From NCBI RefSeq assembly GCF_019131995.1, contig NZ_JAHONA010000009.1, forward strand, positions 15,557-79,556: a DNA stretch of 64,000 bases. The letters run 5' to 3'. A model generated the notes under the pieces. That model ran no database searches. It was not told the origin of the DNA and was given only the letters and a program-made list of their open reading frames with translations. Source of the DNA: Collinsella aerofaciens (GTDB lineage Bacteria > Actinomycetota > Coriobacteriia > Coriobacteriales > Coriobacteriaceae). Below, in pieces: positions 8,538 through 17,306 of the stretch (position 1 is the first letter of the stretch; every line of letters starts with the position of its first letter). Both the position numbers and the translations under genes were made by a program.

Positions 8538-9443
8538 ATGATTCAGGACCCCTTTCGTTCGATGATTCGTTCGGAAGGGGTCCTGCGTTATCGCGACCTT
8601 CCGTGGCGCCGCACACGCGATCCGTACATCATTTGGCTTTCTGAGGTCATGCTGCAGCAAACGCAGGTGCCGCGTGTGGAGGCGCGCATGCCGGTGTGGC
8701 TCGATCGTTTTCCGACCGTGCAGGCGCTTGCCCAGGCCGCGCCTTCCGATGTTTTGGACGCTTGGCAGGGGATGGGCTACAACCGACGCGCTCTGGCGCT
8801 CCACAAGGCCGCTCAGCGCGTTGTGGAAGACTGGGACGGGGAGTTTCCACACGAGACGCGTGACTTGGTCGCTCTGCCTGGTATTGGCCCGGCAACGGCG
8901 CAGGGTATCCGGTCGTTTGCGTTTGATCTTCCGGGCGTGTATCTGGAGACCAATGTGCGCACGGTCTTTCTGCATCACTTCTTTCCCGATGTACCGGCTG
9001 TTCCCGATCGCGAGCTGGTGCCGCTGATTCAGGCGGCCTGTCCGGCGGCCCCCGGTGCGTCGGCGGACGAAATCGCTCCCTTTGCCGTGCCGCTCGATGA
9101 TGCCGACACGCCGCGCGCGTGGTATTACGCGTTGCTAGATTACGGCGCATATCTAAAAAAGACGTTGCCCAATCCGTCCAGGCGGTCGGCGGGCTATAGC
9201 CGTCAGTCCAAGTTTGAGGGCTCGCGTCGCCAAAAGCGCGCGCATATCGTGCGTATGTTGCTGGCAGCGCGCGATGGGCAGCCGCCGGGGATTACGCTTG
9301 CTGATGCCGTGGTGGACGTTAACGAGATGGAAGCGGCAGCCGGTCGCGGGCCGGTCGAGTGCGACTTGATCGCGGGCATTCTAGCTGACCTGGAGCGCGA
9401 GGGCTTTTGCCGAGCCGAGGACGATCGTTGGTTGAGTGTGTAG
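8538..9443 (+). CDS. MutY-like adenine DNA glycosylase lacking the Fe-S cluster
   Basis: A 301-residue HhH-GPD base-excision glycosylase. WLSEVMLQQTQV carries the MutY catalytic Glu (E36) and the QQT wedge, and LPGIGPATA at about 113-121 is the helix-hairpin-helix. Two features are unusual. The residue aligned with the MutY catalytic Asp is Glu (E137 in YLETNVR). The C-terminal Cys-x6-Cys-x2-Cys-x5-Cys cluster is absent, as is a NUDIX-like 8-oxoG recognition domain. It starts 22 bp after the Rrf2 gene, probably in the same operon. It may be a separate clade of the MutY family with altered specificity. Confidence 0.82.
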   Translation: MIQDPFRSMIRSEGVLRYRDLPWRRTRDPYIIWLSEVMLQQTQVPRVEARMPVWLDRFPTVQALAQAAPSDVLDAWQGMGYNRRALALHKAAQRVVEDWDGEFPHETRDLVALPGIGPATAQGIRSFAFDLPGVYLETNVRTVFLHHFFPDVPAVPDRELVPLIQAACPAAPGASADEIAPFAVPLDDADTPRAWYYALLDYGAYLKKTLPNPSRRSAGYSRQSKFEGSRRQKRAHIVRMLLAARDGQPPGITLADAVVDVNEMEAAAGRGPVECDLIAGILADLEREGFCRAEDDRWLSV

Positions 9444-9557
9444 CCCGCTCAAATCTGAAGAACGGGATTGTAAGGTTTAAATTCGCGGCTTGAGGGCATC
9501 CTAAAGACAAGGTCGCTCGAAGCCTACGGGCGGCATGCGTTGAAGGGAAGTACACCT

Positions 9558-10097
9558 ATGGATTTTGAGAATTCCCAAACCAAGAAGAACCTCGAGACCG
9601 CTTTTGCCGGTGAGTCCCAGGCACACACCAAGTATCGCTACTATGCATCCAAGGCCAAAAAGGACGGCTACGTTCAGATCTCGAATATTTTTGCCGAGAC
9701 GGCGGGCAACGAGTCCGAGCACGCCAAGCTGTGGTTTAAGTATCTGCACGACGGCGCCGTCCCCGATACCCTGGACAATCTGCGTGATGCCGCTGCGGGC
9801 GAGAACTACGAGTGGACCACGATGTACGACGAGTTCGCCAAGACCGCCGAGGAGGAGGGTTTTGCCGAGATCGCTGAGAAGTTCCGTGGCGTCGCCGCCG
9901 TCGAGAAGGCCCACGAGGAGCGCTACAACAAACTCGTCGAGCGCATCGAGTCGGGCGAGGTGTTTGAGCGCGAGGGCGTAAAGGTGTGGAAGTGCCTGAA
10001 CTGCGGGCACCTGCACGTTGGTGCTGAGGCGCCTGAGGTGTGCCCGGTGTGTAACCACCCGAAGGCGTACTTTGAGGAGCAGGTGGTGAACTACTAG
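9558..10097 (+). CDS. Rubrerythrin
   Basis: A 179-residue non-haem iron protein that reduces hydrogen peroxide in anaerobes. The N-terminal ferritin-like four-helix domain carries the di-iron ligands (E19, the ESEH motif at 52-55, E116, H119). The C-terminal rubredoxin-like domain binds one iron through C146, C149, C162 and C165. The ATG at 9558 follows GAAGGGA, so the upstream TTG at 9540 is not needed. Its position after a putative Fe-S regulator and a repair glycosylase forms a small oxidative-stress cluster. A large hairpin and a terminator follow. Confidence 0.95.
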   Translation: MDFENSQTKKNLETAFAGESQAHTKYRYYASKAKKDGYVQISNIFAETAGNESEHAKLWFKYLHDGAVPDTLDNLRDAAAGENYEWTTMYDEFAKTAEEEGFAEIAEKFRGVAAVEKAHEERYNKLVERIESGEVFEREGVKVWKCLNCGHLHVGAEAPEVCPVCNHPKAYFEEQVVNY

Positions 10098-10118
10098 CGC
10101 TTGGCGCTAGCGTGAGCT

Positions 10119-10284
10119 GGGCCGGGAGGGCCGGACTACCTTCCCTCCTCGCTCACGGCTTCGCAGGGTCGCGTTGAGGGAAGGTAGTCCGGCCCTCCCG
10201 GCCCGCTTTGGGTCGTCGCGTGCTCGCTACAGAAAAGCTGATAAAAAAGTTTGTGTGCCGCCCCTTATGGGGCGGCACGTTTTT
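10119..10284 (+). repeat. Palindromic element, family D copy 1
   Basis: Perfect 29-bp arms (10119-10147 and 10176-10204) surround a loop containing CTCACGGCTTCGCAGGGTCG. A tract of about 50 nt follows (ACAGAAAAGCTGATAA), then a terminator hairpin at 10255. The loop and the tract recur at 11021..11182, but the arm sequence does not. Confidence 0.85.
10255..10284 (+). terminator. Intrinsic terminator within family D copy 1
   Basis: GTGCCGCCCC/GGGGCGGCAC stem followed by GTTTTT. Confidence 0.85.
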
Positions 10285-10369
10285 GTGGGGCCCGGTTGGG
10301 GCGGTGACGTTGCTTAGAGGGTACACTGGGTAGCGTTGGCTATTCGTTTCCTCTTGTGAGGTGTTGGTT

Positions 10370-11002
10370 ATGGGTAAGAAGTCTCGGGCTCGGGTTGCTG
10401 CGGCGGGAACTCGCAAGGATCCTGGTCGTCGGGTTGCCGAGGGTGAAAAGGCCAATCGTGCTGAGAAGGGCAAGAAGGTCGGTGCGCATGCTCATCCTGA
10501 GTGGGCGCCCCATTTGAATTCGGCTAGTGAGGACTTGACCGCCAAGCTGTTTACGATGGTCGAGGTCATCTTGGGCGTGGTACCTGTGGTGGTCATTGGC
10601 CTGTTCCTGGCCTCTAAGGATGCCACGAGCGTGGATAAGCTCACCGAGGTCTTTTCGCAGGAGCCCTCGATGGTGGTCACGTTTATTTCTGCGTGCCTGC
10701 AGCCGTTTGTGGCGTACATGCTGTACATGATTTATCGCAAATACTGCGAGGGCGATGCGGGCTTTGCCGCCGGCAACCTGATCGGTCTTTTGTGCTCCGA
10801 GATCCTACTGCTCAATATCCCGGGCGTCATCGGTATGGGCATCTTGCTGTGGCGTGTTTGGCGCAACGTTGCCCCGCACTTTGAGAGTTGGCTGTTTGAG
10901 CGCCGCGTAATGGGCGTGCTGGCAGACATCGCCGGGTCGCTCGTGATTCTCGTCTTGGCATTTATGTGCGCCACCGCCGCCCGCGGTCTCGCGGGCATGT
11001 AG
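10370..11002 (+). CDS. Hypothetical four-helix membrane protein
   Basis: A 210-residue protein that I do not recognise. The N-terminus (about 1-45) is very basic (MGKKSRARVAAAGTRKDP and onward) and lacks a signal peptide. Four hydrophobic stretches follow at about 60-80, 95-120, 130-155 and 180-205, consistent with an integral membrane protein whose cationic tail faces the cytoplasm. The ATG at 10370 has GTGAGGTG upstream. The gene is bracketed by two copies of the family D palindromic element in the same orientation (10119..10284 and 11021..11182), so it sits like a cassette. No function can be assigned. Confidence 0.7.
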   Translation: MGKKSRARVAAAGTRKDPGRRVAEGEKANRAEKGKKVGAHAHPEWAPHLNSASEDLTAKLFTMVEVILGVVPVVVIGLFLASKDATSVDKLTEVFSQEPSMVVTFISACLQPFVAYMLYMIYRKYCEGDAGFAAGNLIGLLCSEILLLNIPGVIGMGILLWRVWRNVAPHFESWLFERRVMGVLADIAGSLVILVLAFMCATAARGLAGM

Positions 11003-11020
11003 TCTGTTCTCACCGACCAC

Positions 11021-11182
11021 GGGGCGCAGGGCGGGGAAACCTTCCCCTCTCGCTCACGGCTTCGCAGGGTCGCGCGAGGCAAAGGTTTCCCCGCCCTGCG
11101 CCCCGGCGTTGAGTCGTCGCATGCTCGTTACAGAAAAGCTGATAATAAGTTTGTGTGCCGCCCCTTTGGGGCGGCACTTTTT
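11021..11182 (+). repeat. Palindromic element, family D copy 2
   Basis: Perfect 23-bp arms at 11021-11043 and 11082-11104 differ from those of copy 1, but the loop and downstream tract are nearly identical to it. The element ends in a terminator at 11155-11182. The following stretch 11183-11435 holds no supported gene. Confidence 0.85.
11155..11182 (+). terminator. Intrinsic terminator within family D copy 2
   Basis: GTGCCGCCCC/GGGGCGGCAC stem followed by TTTTT, directly comparable to 10255..10284. Confidence 0.85.
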
Positions 11183-11435
11183 GTGTGGGGTCCCGGTCTC
11201 CACAATTTTCGTCAAGCTATTGGTTAGATTTTGGTCAGTTGGCGTAAGGGTGGAAGGCCAAAAGATTGTTGGCGAAAAAAGCTCAGAGAAAGTGCTGGTA
11301 GGGGAGTTGTTGAGCTTTTCGACAGCTTTTGAGCAGAAGAAACTTTGTGGCTATTGCCGGCGATTGCGTTGTCGCGGTCATGGCGGTGCGGGATGCTGGT
11401 CGTAAGCGTCGAATGCTCCGATTTTGGAGGCCAGC

Positions 11436-11870
11436 ATGGATCTGTTTCTTGAGACTCCGCAGCAACAAGCCGAGCGCATGTTGCGCCAACAGCAACGGCT
11501 TATAGAGATGCAAATGCAAGGGGCGGCAGCCCAGCCCTTTGCGCAAAATGTCGTGCCCGCTGCTGTACCTGCAGCTGTGCCCGGGTGTAAATCGGCGCCA
11601 GAGGCCTATTCCGTACAGCAAGATTCATATGCGCAGGAGCTCGCGTTCGACAAGCGTCGTGCGCGTCGTCGCCGCGTGGGCCAGCGCCTGCGCACATTGG
11701 CGATGATCGTGCTCATTCCGCTAGGACTTGCGGCGATTTTCTTGGTCTCGTATGCGCTCACCTGCATCCTCAACGGTGCTTCGCCCAGCGAAGTGCTCCA
11801 ACATCTGTCAGCCCTCGGCCAGCGCCTAGGCGATGTCATAACAACAATCCGCGCCGGCTGGGAGAGTTAG
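11436..11870 (+). CDS. Hypothetical protein with one membrane helix
   Basis: A 144-residue protein of unknown function. The N-terminal third is Gln-rich and probably helical (FLETPQQQAERMLRQQQ). A basic patch (DKRRARRRRVGQR) comes just before a single hydrophobic helix at about 90-112. The C-terminus is short. The ATG at 11436 follows TGGAGG at normal spacing, which is the best support for a real gene. Likely topology is N-terminus in the cytoplasm with a single span. No neighbour indicates a role. Confidence 0.6.
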   Translation: MDLFLETPQQQAERMLRQQQRLIEMQMQGAAAQPFAQNVVPAAVPAAVPGCKSAPEAYSVQQDSYAQELAFDKRRARRRRVGQRLRTLAMIVLIPLGLAAIFLVSYALTCILNGASPSEVLQHLSALGQRLGDVITTIRAGWES

Positions 11871-11993
11871 CGTTTGTCACATTAGGACTTCTAGGGTGTA
11901 GGGATTATCGCCACGAGCGGAATTCTTGCATCCTGTGGGTCCTGTCGTGCGACTGAATAGTATTATTGAAGATGAATAATAATAGGATTTGTT

Positions 11994-12524
11994 ATGTATA
12001 AGCAGGATTTAGAACAGACTCTTTTGGGCATTGACGAAGAGGCGGAGCTGGAAATAGGTCCAAGAGACGACAGGCCGAACGTTGTATTGGTGGGAGGAAG
12101 CGCCTTCATGCTAAACGATGTGACGAATCGTTCGGTTACACATGACATTGATGTGTTTGAGGCAGATAGGTGCCTCCGCGAGATCATAGCTCGATACCCC
12201 GAGGTGAATGGTATGGCGGTGGCATATTGTAATCAGATGCCGTTCAATTACGAAGATCGTTTGATTCCCTTGGATATTGGGGCGCGTTTTATCAGGTACT
12301 TTACGCCATCCTTGGAGGACCTGGCGGTAATGAAGCTCTATGCCTGTCGTCCGAACGACATCATCGATCTTCATAGTCAGGCATTCGTCGACCGACTTGA
12401 TTGGGGGTTGCTCGAACGGCTTATATTCGACGAGGGAGAGGCGCTGGCGTCGTCGCCTTCGGAGCGGAGTTATCAAGAGATGGTCTGTGCATACAGGCAA
12501 TACAAAAAGGAGGTGCTCGGTTGA
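11994..12524 (+). CDS. DUF6036-like minimal nucleotidyltransferase (toxin-like)
   Basis: A 176-residue protein with the minimal nucleotidyltransferase signature: VLVGGSAF (G34-G35-S36) followed by DIDVF (D51, D53). It also has the conserved mid-region SLEDLAVMKLYACRPNDIIDL. Such proteins (DUF6036 and AbiEii relatives) are often the enzymatic half of toxin-antitoxin or phage-defence pairs. Its stop overlaps the TTG start of an HTH gene (TTGA at 12521). Base composition is clearly more A+T-rich than the flanking housekeeping genes, suggesting horizontal acquisition. Family membership is fairly clear, but toxicity is inferred. Confidence 0.75.
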   Translation: MYKQDLEQTLLGIDEEAELEIGPRDDRPNVVLVGGSAFMLNDVTNRSVTHDIDVFEADRCLREIIARYPEVNGMAVAYCNQMPFNYEDRLIPLDIGARFIRYFTPSLEDLAVMKLYACRPNDIIDLHSQAFVDRLDWGLLERLIFDEGEALASSPSERSYQEMVCAYRQYKKEVLG

Positions 12525-13084
12525 ATCTGACCTTTGAGGGATTCTTAAAAGGCTATTGCCGAGAGCTATCCGGACAGCGGTCGCTGAGTTTTAGAAAATT
12601 GGTTGAGCAGGCGACGACGGATGCGCCGCGCGTGGCGGAGCCTCTGTTTTTGCTCGCTTTGGCGCAAGGAAAAGCCGAATACGTTCTGGGTTTATCCGAG
12701 GGCTCGTGGATGGAACGGGATTACCGAGACGTTTTATCCTTGTACGGTCAAGCGGGTAGCATGGCGTCTCTATGCGCCAAAAGTGAGCTCCCAAATCGTT
12801 ATGCCAACGTTTGGCGTGCGTATAGAGCGGTGAAGGAAAAGCCGGCGGCCGATAGAAGGGTGAACGCCCTGATGAGAAAGAAAACGCTGGAAGCATTGGA
12901 GGAATCGGGTGTAACGCGCTATGGCCTCTGCCGTGCTCTGCGCCTGAATAAAGGAAACGTATACGCATACTTGGCCGGCGATGACTCAAAGGTGAGCAGG
13001 AAAACGGCGCGCCGCATTATGGAATATGCGGAGGAGAGGGGCACCCAAGAAGGGGCCGGGCGCCCGGTGTGTGTGGCGGGGTAA
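12521..13084 (+). CDS. HTH partner of the nucleotidyltransferase
   Basis: A 187-residue protein started by TTG at 12521, supported by a perfect AAGGAGG seven bases upstream. The N-terminal about 130 residues are helical and unrecognised. The C-terminal section holds a helix-turn-helix (TRYGLCRALRLNKGNVYAYL at about 138-157) of the kind seen in small repressors. The 4-bp overlap with the nucleotidyltransferase gene indicates co-translation. The most likely role is antitoxin and autorepressor, or a defence-pair regulator. That assignment rests on gene order and the HTH only. Confidence 0.7.
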   Translation: MNLTFEGFLKGYCRELSGQRSLSFRKLVEQATTDAPRVAEPLFLLALAQGKAEYVLGLSEGSWMERDYRDVLSLYGQAGSMASLCAKSELPNRYANVWRAYRAVKEKPAADRRVNALMRKKTLEALEESGVTRYGLCRALRLNKGNVYAYLAGDDSKVSRKTARRIMEYAEERGTQEGAGRPVCVAG

Positions 13085-13135
13085 GATTGATCGCGGTTTT
13101 GATTGGTGCTCGATTGGGTTTGTTGGGCGGAGATT

Positions 13136-14491
13136 ATGTCTGCTATTGATATTGTGCTTGTTGCGATCGCCTTGGTGGCGGTGGGGGTTGCTGCGGCTTG
13201 CGCCCTTCAGCTCAAGAGCCTGCGTGCCGAGTTGCGGGAGCGTGGCGACGGTGGCGCGGAAACGCTGGCAGCACTCGAGCAGGCCAACAACGCGCTCGAT
13301 GCCCTGAACGTCGCGCTGGCCGAAACCCGCCGCACGGCCAATGCCATCGCGCAGCAGCAGACGACCGATGCGGCCGTGGAGCAGCAACGTTACCTGACCA
13401 TCGCACGCGAGTTCTCGCAAGCTGGTGACCGGATGGATGACCTGCGCCGCGAGACGGCCCAACAGCTCGGCGCCAATCGCGAGGGCATCGAGCATCGCCT
13501 GGACAAGGTGCGCGAGACGGTCGATGCTCAGCTGGGCGCCATCCGCAAAGACAACAACGTGCAGCTCGATCAGATGCGCGCGACGGTGGACGAGAAGCTC
13601 TCCCGCACGCTCAACGACCGACTGTCGGCATCGTTTAAGCAGGTGAGCGACCAGCTCGAGGCCGTGTATAAGGGCCTGGGCGATATGCAATCTATCGCCA
13701 CCGGCGTAGGCGACCTCAAGCGTGTGCTGGGCAATGTAAAAGCGCGCGGCATTTTGGGCGAGGTGCAGCTGGGTGCAATTCTGGCGGACATCCTTACACC
13801 CGACCAGTATCTGGAAAACGTCGCCACCAAGCCCGGTGCCTCGGAGCGCGTTGAGTTTGCCGTCAAGCTGCCGGTAGACGAGGGCGATCCCGTGCTGCTG
13901 CCGATCGATTCCAAATTCCCGGGCGACGCGTACGAGCATCTGATCGACGCCCAGGAGTCGGGCGATGCGGAGGCCGTTGCCGCAGCGCGCAAGACGCTCG
14001 ATATGATGGTGAAACGCGAGGCAAAGGACATCTGCGAAAAGTACCTGAGTGTGCCGGCAACGACCAACTTTGGCATCATGTTCGTGCCGTTTGAAGGACT
14101 GTACGCCGAGGTCGTCAGCCGCCCCGGGCTTATCGAGACCCTGGGCCGCGACTATCACGTCAACGTAGCCGGTCCCAGCACCATGGCGGCCATCCTCAAC
14201 AGTCTGCAGATGAGCTATCAGACGTTTAAGTTGCAAAAACGTACCGACGACGTGCTGCGCGTGCTCTCCGCCGTCAAGGCCGAGCTGCCGCGCTATCAAA
14301 AGGCGCTGCGCCGCGCCCAGCAGCAGATCGAGACCGCGGGCAAAACGGTCGAGGGCATCATCACCACGCGCACCAACGTCATGGAGCGCAAGCTCAAGGA
14401 CATTGACGTGCTGGAAGATGCCGAGGAGGCCGACGCGATTTTGGGCTTGGAGTCCGCAGGCCTGCTCGCAGACCAAAAAGACGAGGACTAG
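13136..14491 (+). CDS. rmuC: DNA recombination protein RmuC
   Basis: A 451-residue protein with one N-terminal membrane helix (about 4-24), a long coiled-coil (about 30-190) and the RmuC nuclease-like core (about 200-400). Core motifs include KARGILGEVQLGAIL, LPIDSKFPGDAYEHL and the later NFGIMFVPFEGLYAE. RmuC limits inversion and other rearrangements at short inverted repeats. That is notable in a window so rich in long palindromes, though any link is speculative. The ATG at 13136 follows GGCGGAG. Strong terminator downstream. Confidence 0.92.
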   Translation: MSAIDIVLVAIALVAVGVAAACALQLKSLRAELRERGDGGAETLAALEQANNALDALNVALAETRRTANAIAQQQTTDAAVEQQRYLTIAREFSQAGDRMDDLRRETAQQLGANREGIEHRLDKVRETVDAQLGAIRKDNNVQLDQMRATVDEKLSRTLNDRLSASFKQVSDQLEAVYKGLGDMQSIATGVGDLKRVLGNVKARGILGEVQLGAILADILTPDQYLENVATKPGASERVEFAVKLPVDEGDPVLLPIDSKFPGDAYEHLIDAQESGDAEAVAAARKTLDMMVKREAKDICEKYLSVPATTNFGIMFVPFEGLYAEVVSRPGLIETLGRDYHVNVAGPSTMAAILNSLQMSYQTFKLQKRTDDVLRVLSAVKAELPRYQKALRRAQQQIETAGKTVEGIITTRTNVMERKLKDIDVLEDAEEADAILGLESAGLLADQKDED

Positions 14492-14501
14492 TCGCAACGG
14501 A

Positions 14502-14542
14502 CGGTGGGGCACCGGCACAAACGCGGGCGCCCCACCGCTTTT
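14502..14542 (+). terminator. Terminator after rmuC
   Basis: CGGTGGGGC/GCCCCACCG stem with a 17-18-nt loop and CTTTTC tail. Confidence 0.7.
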
Positions 14543-14617
14543 CGTATCGCACTTGTCTGAAGCGTGCTCCAATGTGCAACAATGGCGTTTCGCCCTATCA
14601 GACGCGAAAGGAAGCCC

Positions 14618-16420
<1,803 letters not shown>

Positions 16421-16483
16421 GCGTCTCGGACGTGGGACAATTGTGCCCATAAGTTTATTGTGCCGTTGAGCCGAGGAGTCGTT

Positions 16484-17149
16484 ATGCCACGCGAGACCAA
16501 TGCCGCCAAGCGCGAGCGCGCCATCGAGGTGTGTGAGCGCCTCGACCGTCGCTATGGCCCGGTCGAGTGCTTTTTGGACCACGAGAATCCCTTCCGCCTG
16601 CTGATCGCGGTGCTGCTCTCGGCACAAACGACCGATGCACAGGTCAACAAGGTGACGCCGCGGCTGTTTGCCCAGTGGCCCACGCCCGAGGCCATGGCGG
16701 GGGCGAGCGTGGCAGACGTGGCAGACACCATCAAGTCGCTTGGCTTCTACAAGAGCAAAGCCAAGCATGCCGTCGAGGCCGCGCAGATGATCGTCGCCGA
16801 CTATGGCGGCGAGGTGCCGGCCGACATGAAGGAACTCGTGAAGCTGCCGGGCGTGGGGCGCAAGACGGCGAACATCGTGCTCAACGTGGGGTATGGCATC
16901 GTGGAGGGCATTGCGGTGGACACGCACGTCAACCGCATTGCGCACCGCCTGATGCTGAGTCCCAAGACGCATACAAAGGAGCCGCTCAAGACCGAGCAGG
17001 ATTTGCTCAAGATTTTGCCGCACGAGTATTGGGAGTCGGTCAACCATCAGTGGATCACCTTCGGTCGCGAGATCTGCGACGCCCGCAAACCCAAGTGTGA
17101 CGAGTGTCCGCTGGCAGATTTGTGCCCCAGCGTGCGCGTAGCGGGGTAG
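16484..17149 (+). CDS. nth: Endonuclease III
   Basis: A 221-residue bifunctional DNA glycosylase/AP lyase that removes oxidised pyrimidines. The helix-hairpin-helix LPGVGRKTA carries the catalytic Lys, and VDTHVNR carries the catalytic Asp. The C-terminal Fe-S loop has the canonical Cys-x6-Cys-x2-Cys-x5-Cys spacing in CDARKPKCDECPLADLC. This intact cluster contrasts with the MutY-like protein at 8538. CGAGGAG precedes the ATG at 16484. It lies between an ABC exporter and mfd, forming a repair neighbourhood. Confidence 0.95.
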   Translation: MPRETNAAKRERAIEVCERLDRRYGPVECFLDHENPFRLLIAVLLSAQTTDAQVNKVTPRLFAQWPTPEAMAGASVADVADTIKSLGFYKSKAKHAVEAAQMIVADYGGEVPADMKELVKLPGVGRKTANIVLNVGYGIVEGIAVDTHVNRIAHRLMLSPKTHTKEPLKTEQDLLKILPHEYWESVNHQWITFGREICDARKPKCDECPLADLCPSVRVAG

Positions 17150-17253
17150 GGCGGAACGCATCTTCGTCTGGCGTTTTTTGCGGGGCTGGGTTTGCCCTTG
17201 AGCCGGAGTCCTCTCCATGCGCTACCATGACAGACAATGTATTTGACGTACGA

Positions 17254-17282
17254 CCCGCCGAGCTTGCCCCGGCGGGCTTTTG
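17254..17282 (+). terminator. Terminator between nth and mfd
   Basis: CCCGCCG/CGGCGGG stem followed by CTTTT. Confidence 0.7.
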
Positions 17283-17306
17283 GCGTTGCGATGCCGGAGG
17301 AACAGC

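Noticed and set aside
11109..11405. A 98-codon plus-strand frame after the family D repeat.
   Set aside because: It begins inside the repeat/terminator, has no ribosome-binding site and shows no protein-like pattern. Treated as non-coding.
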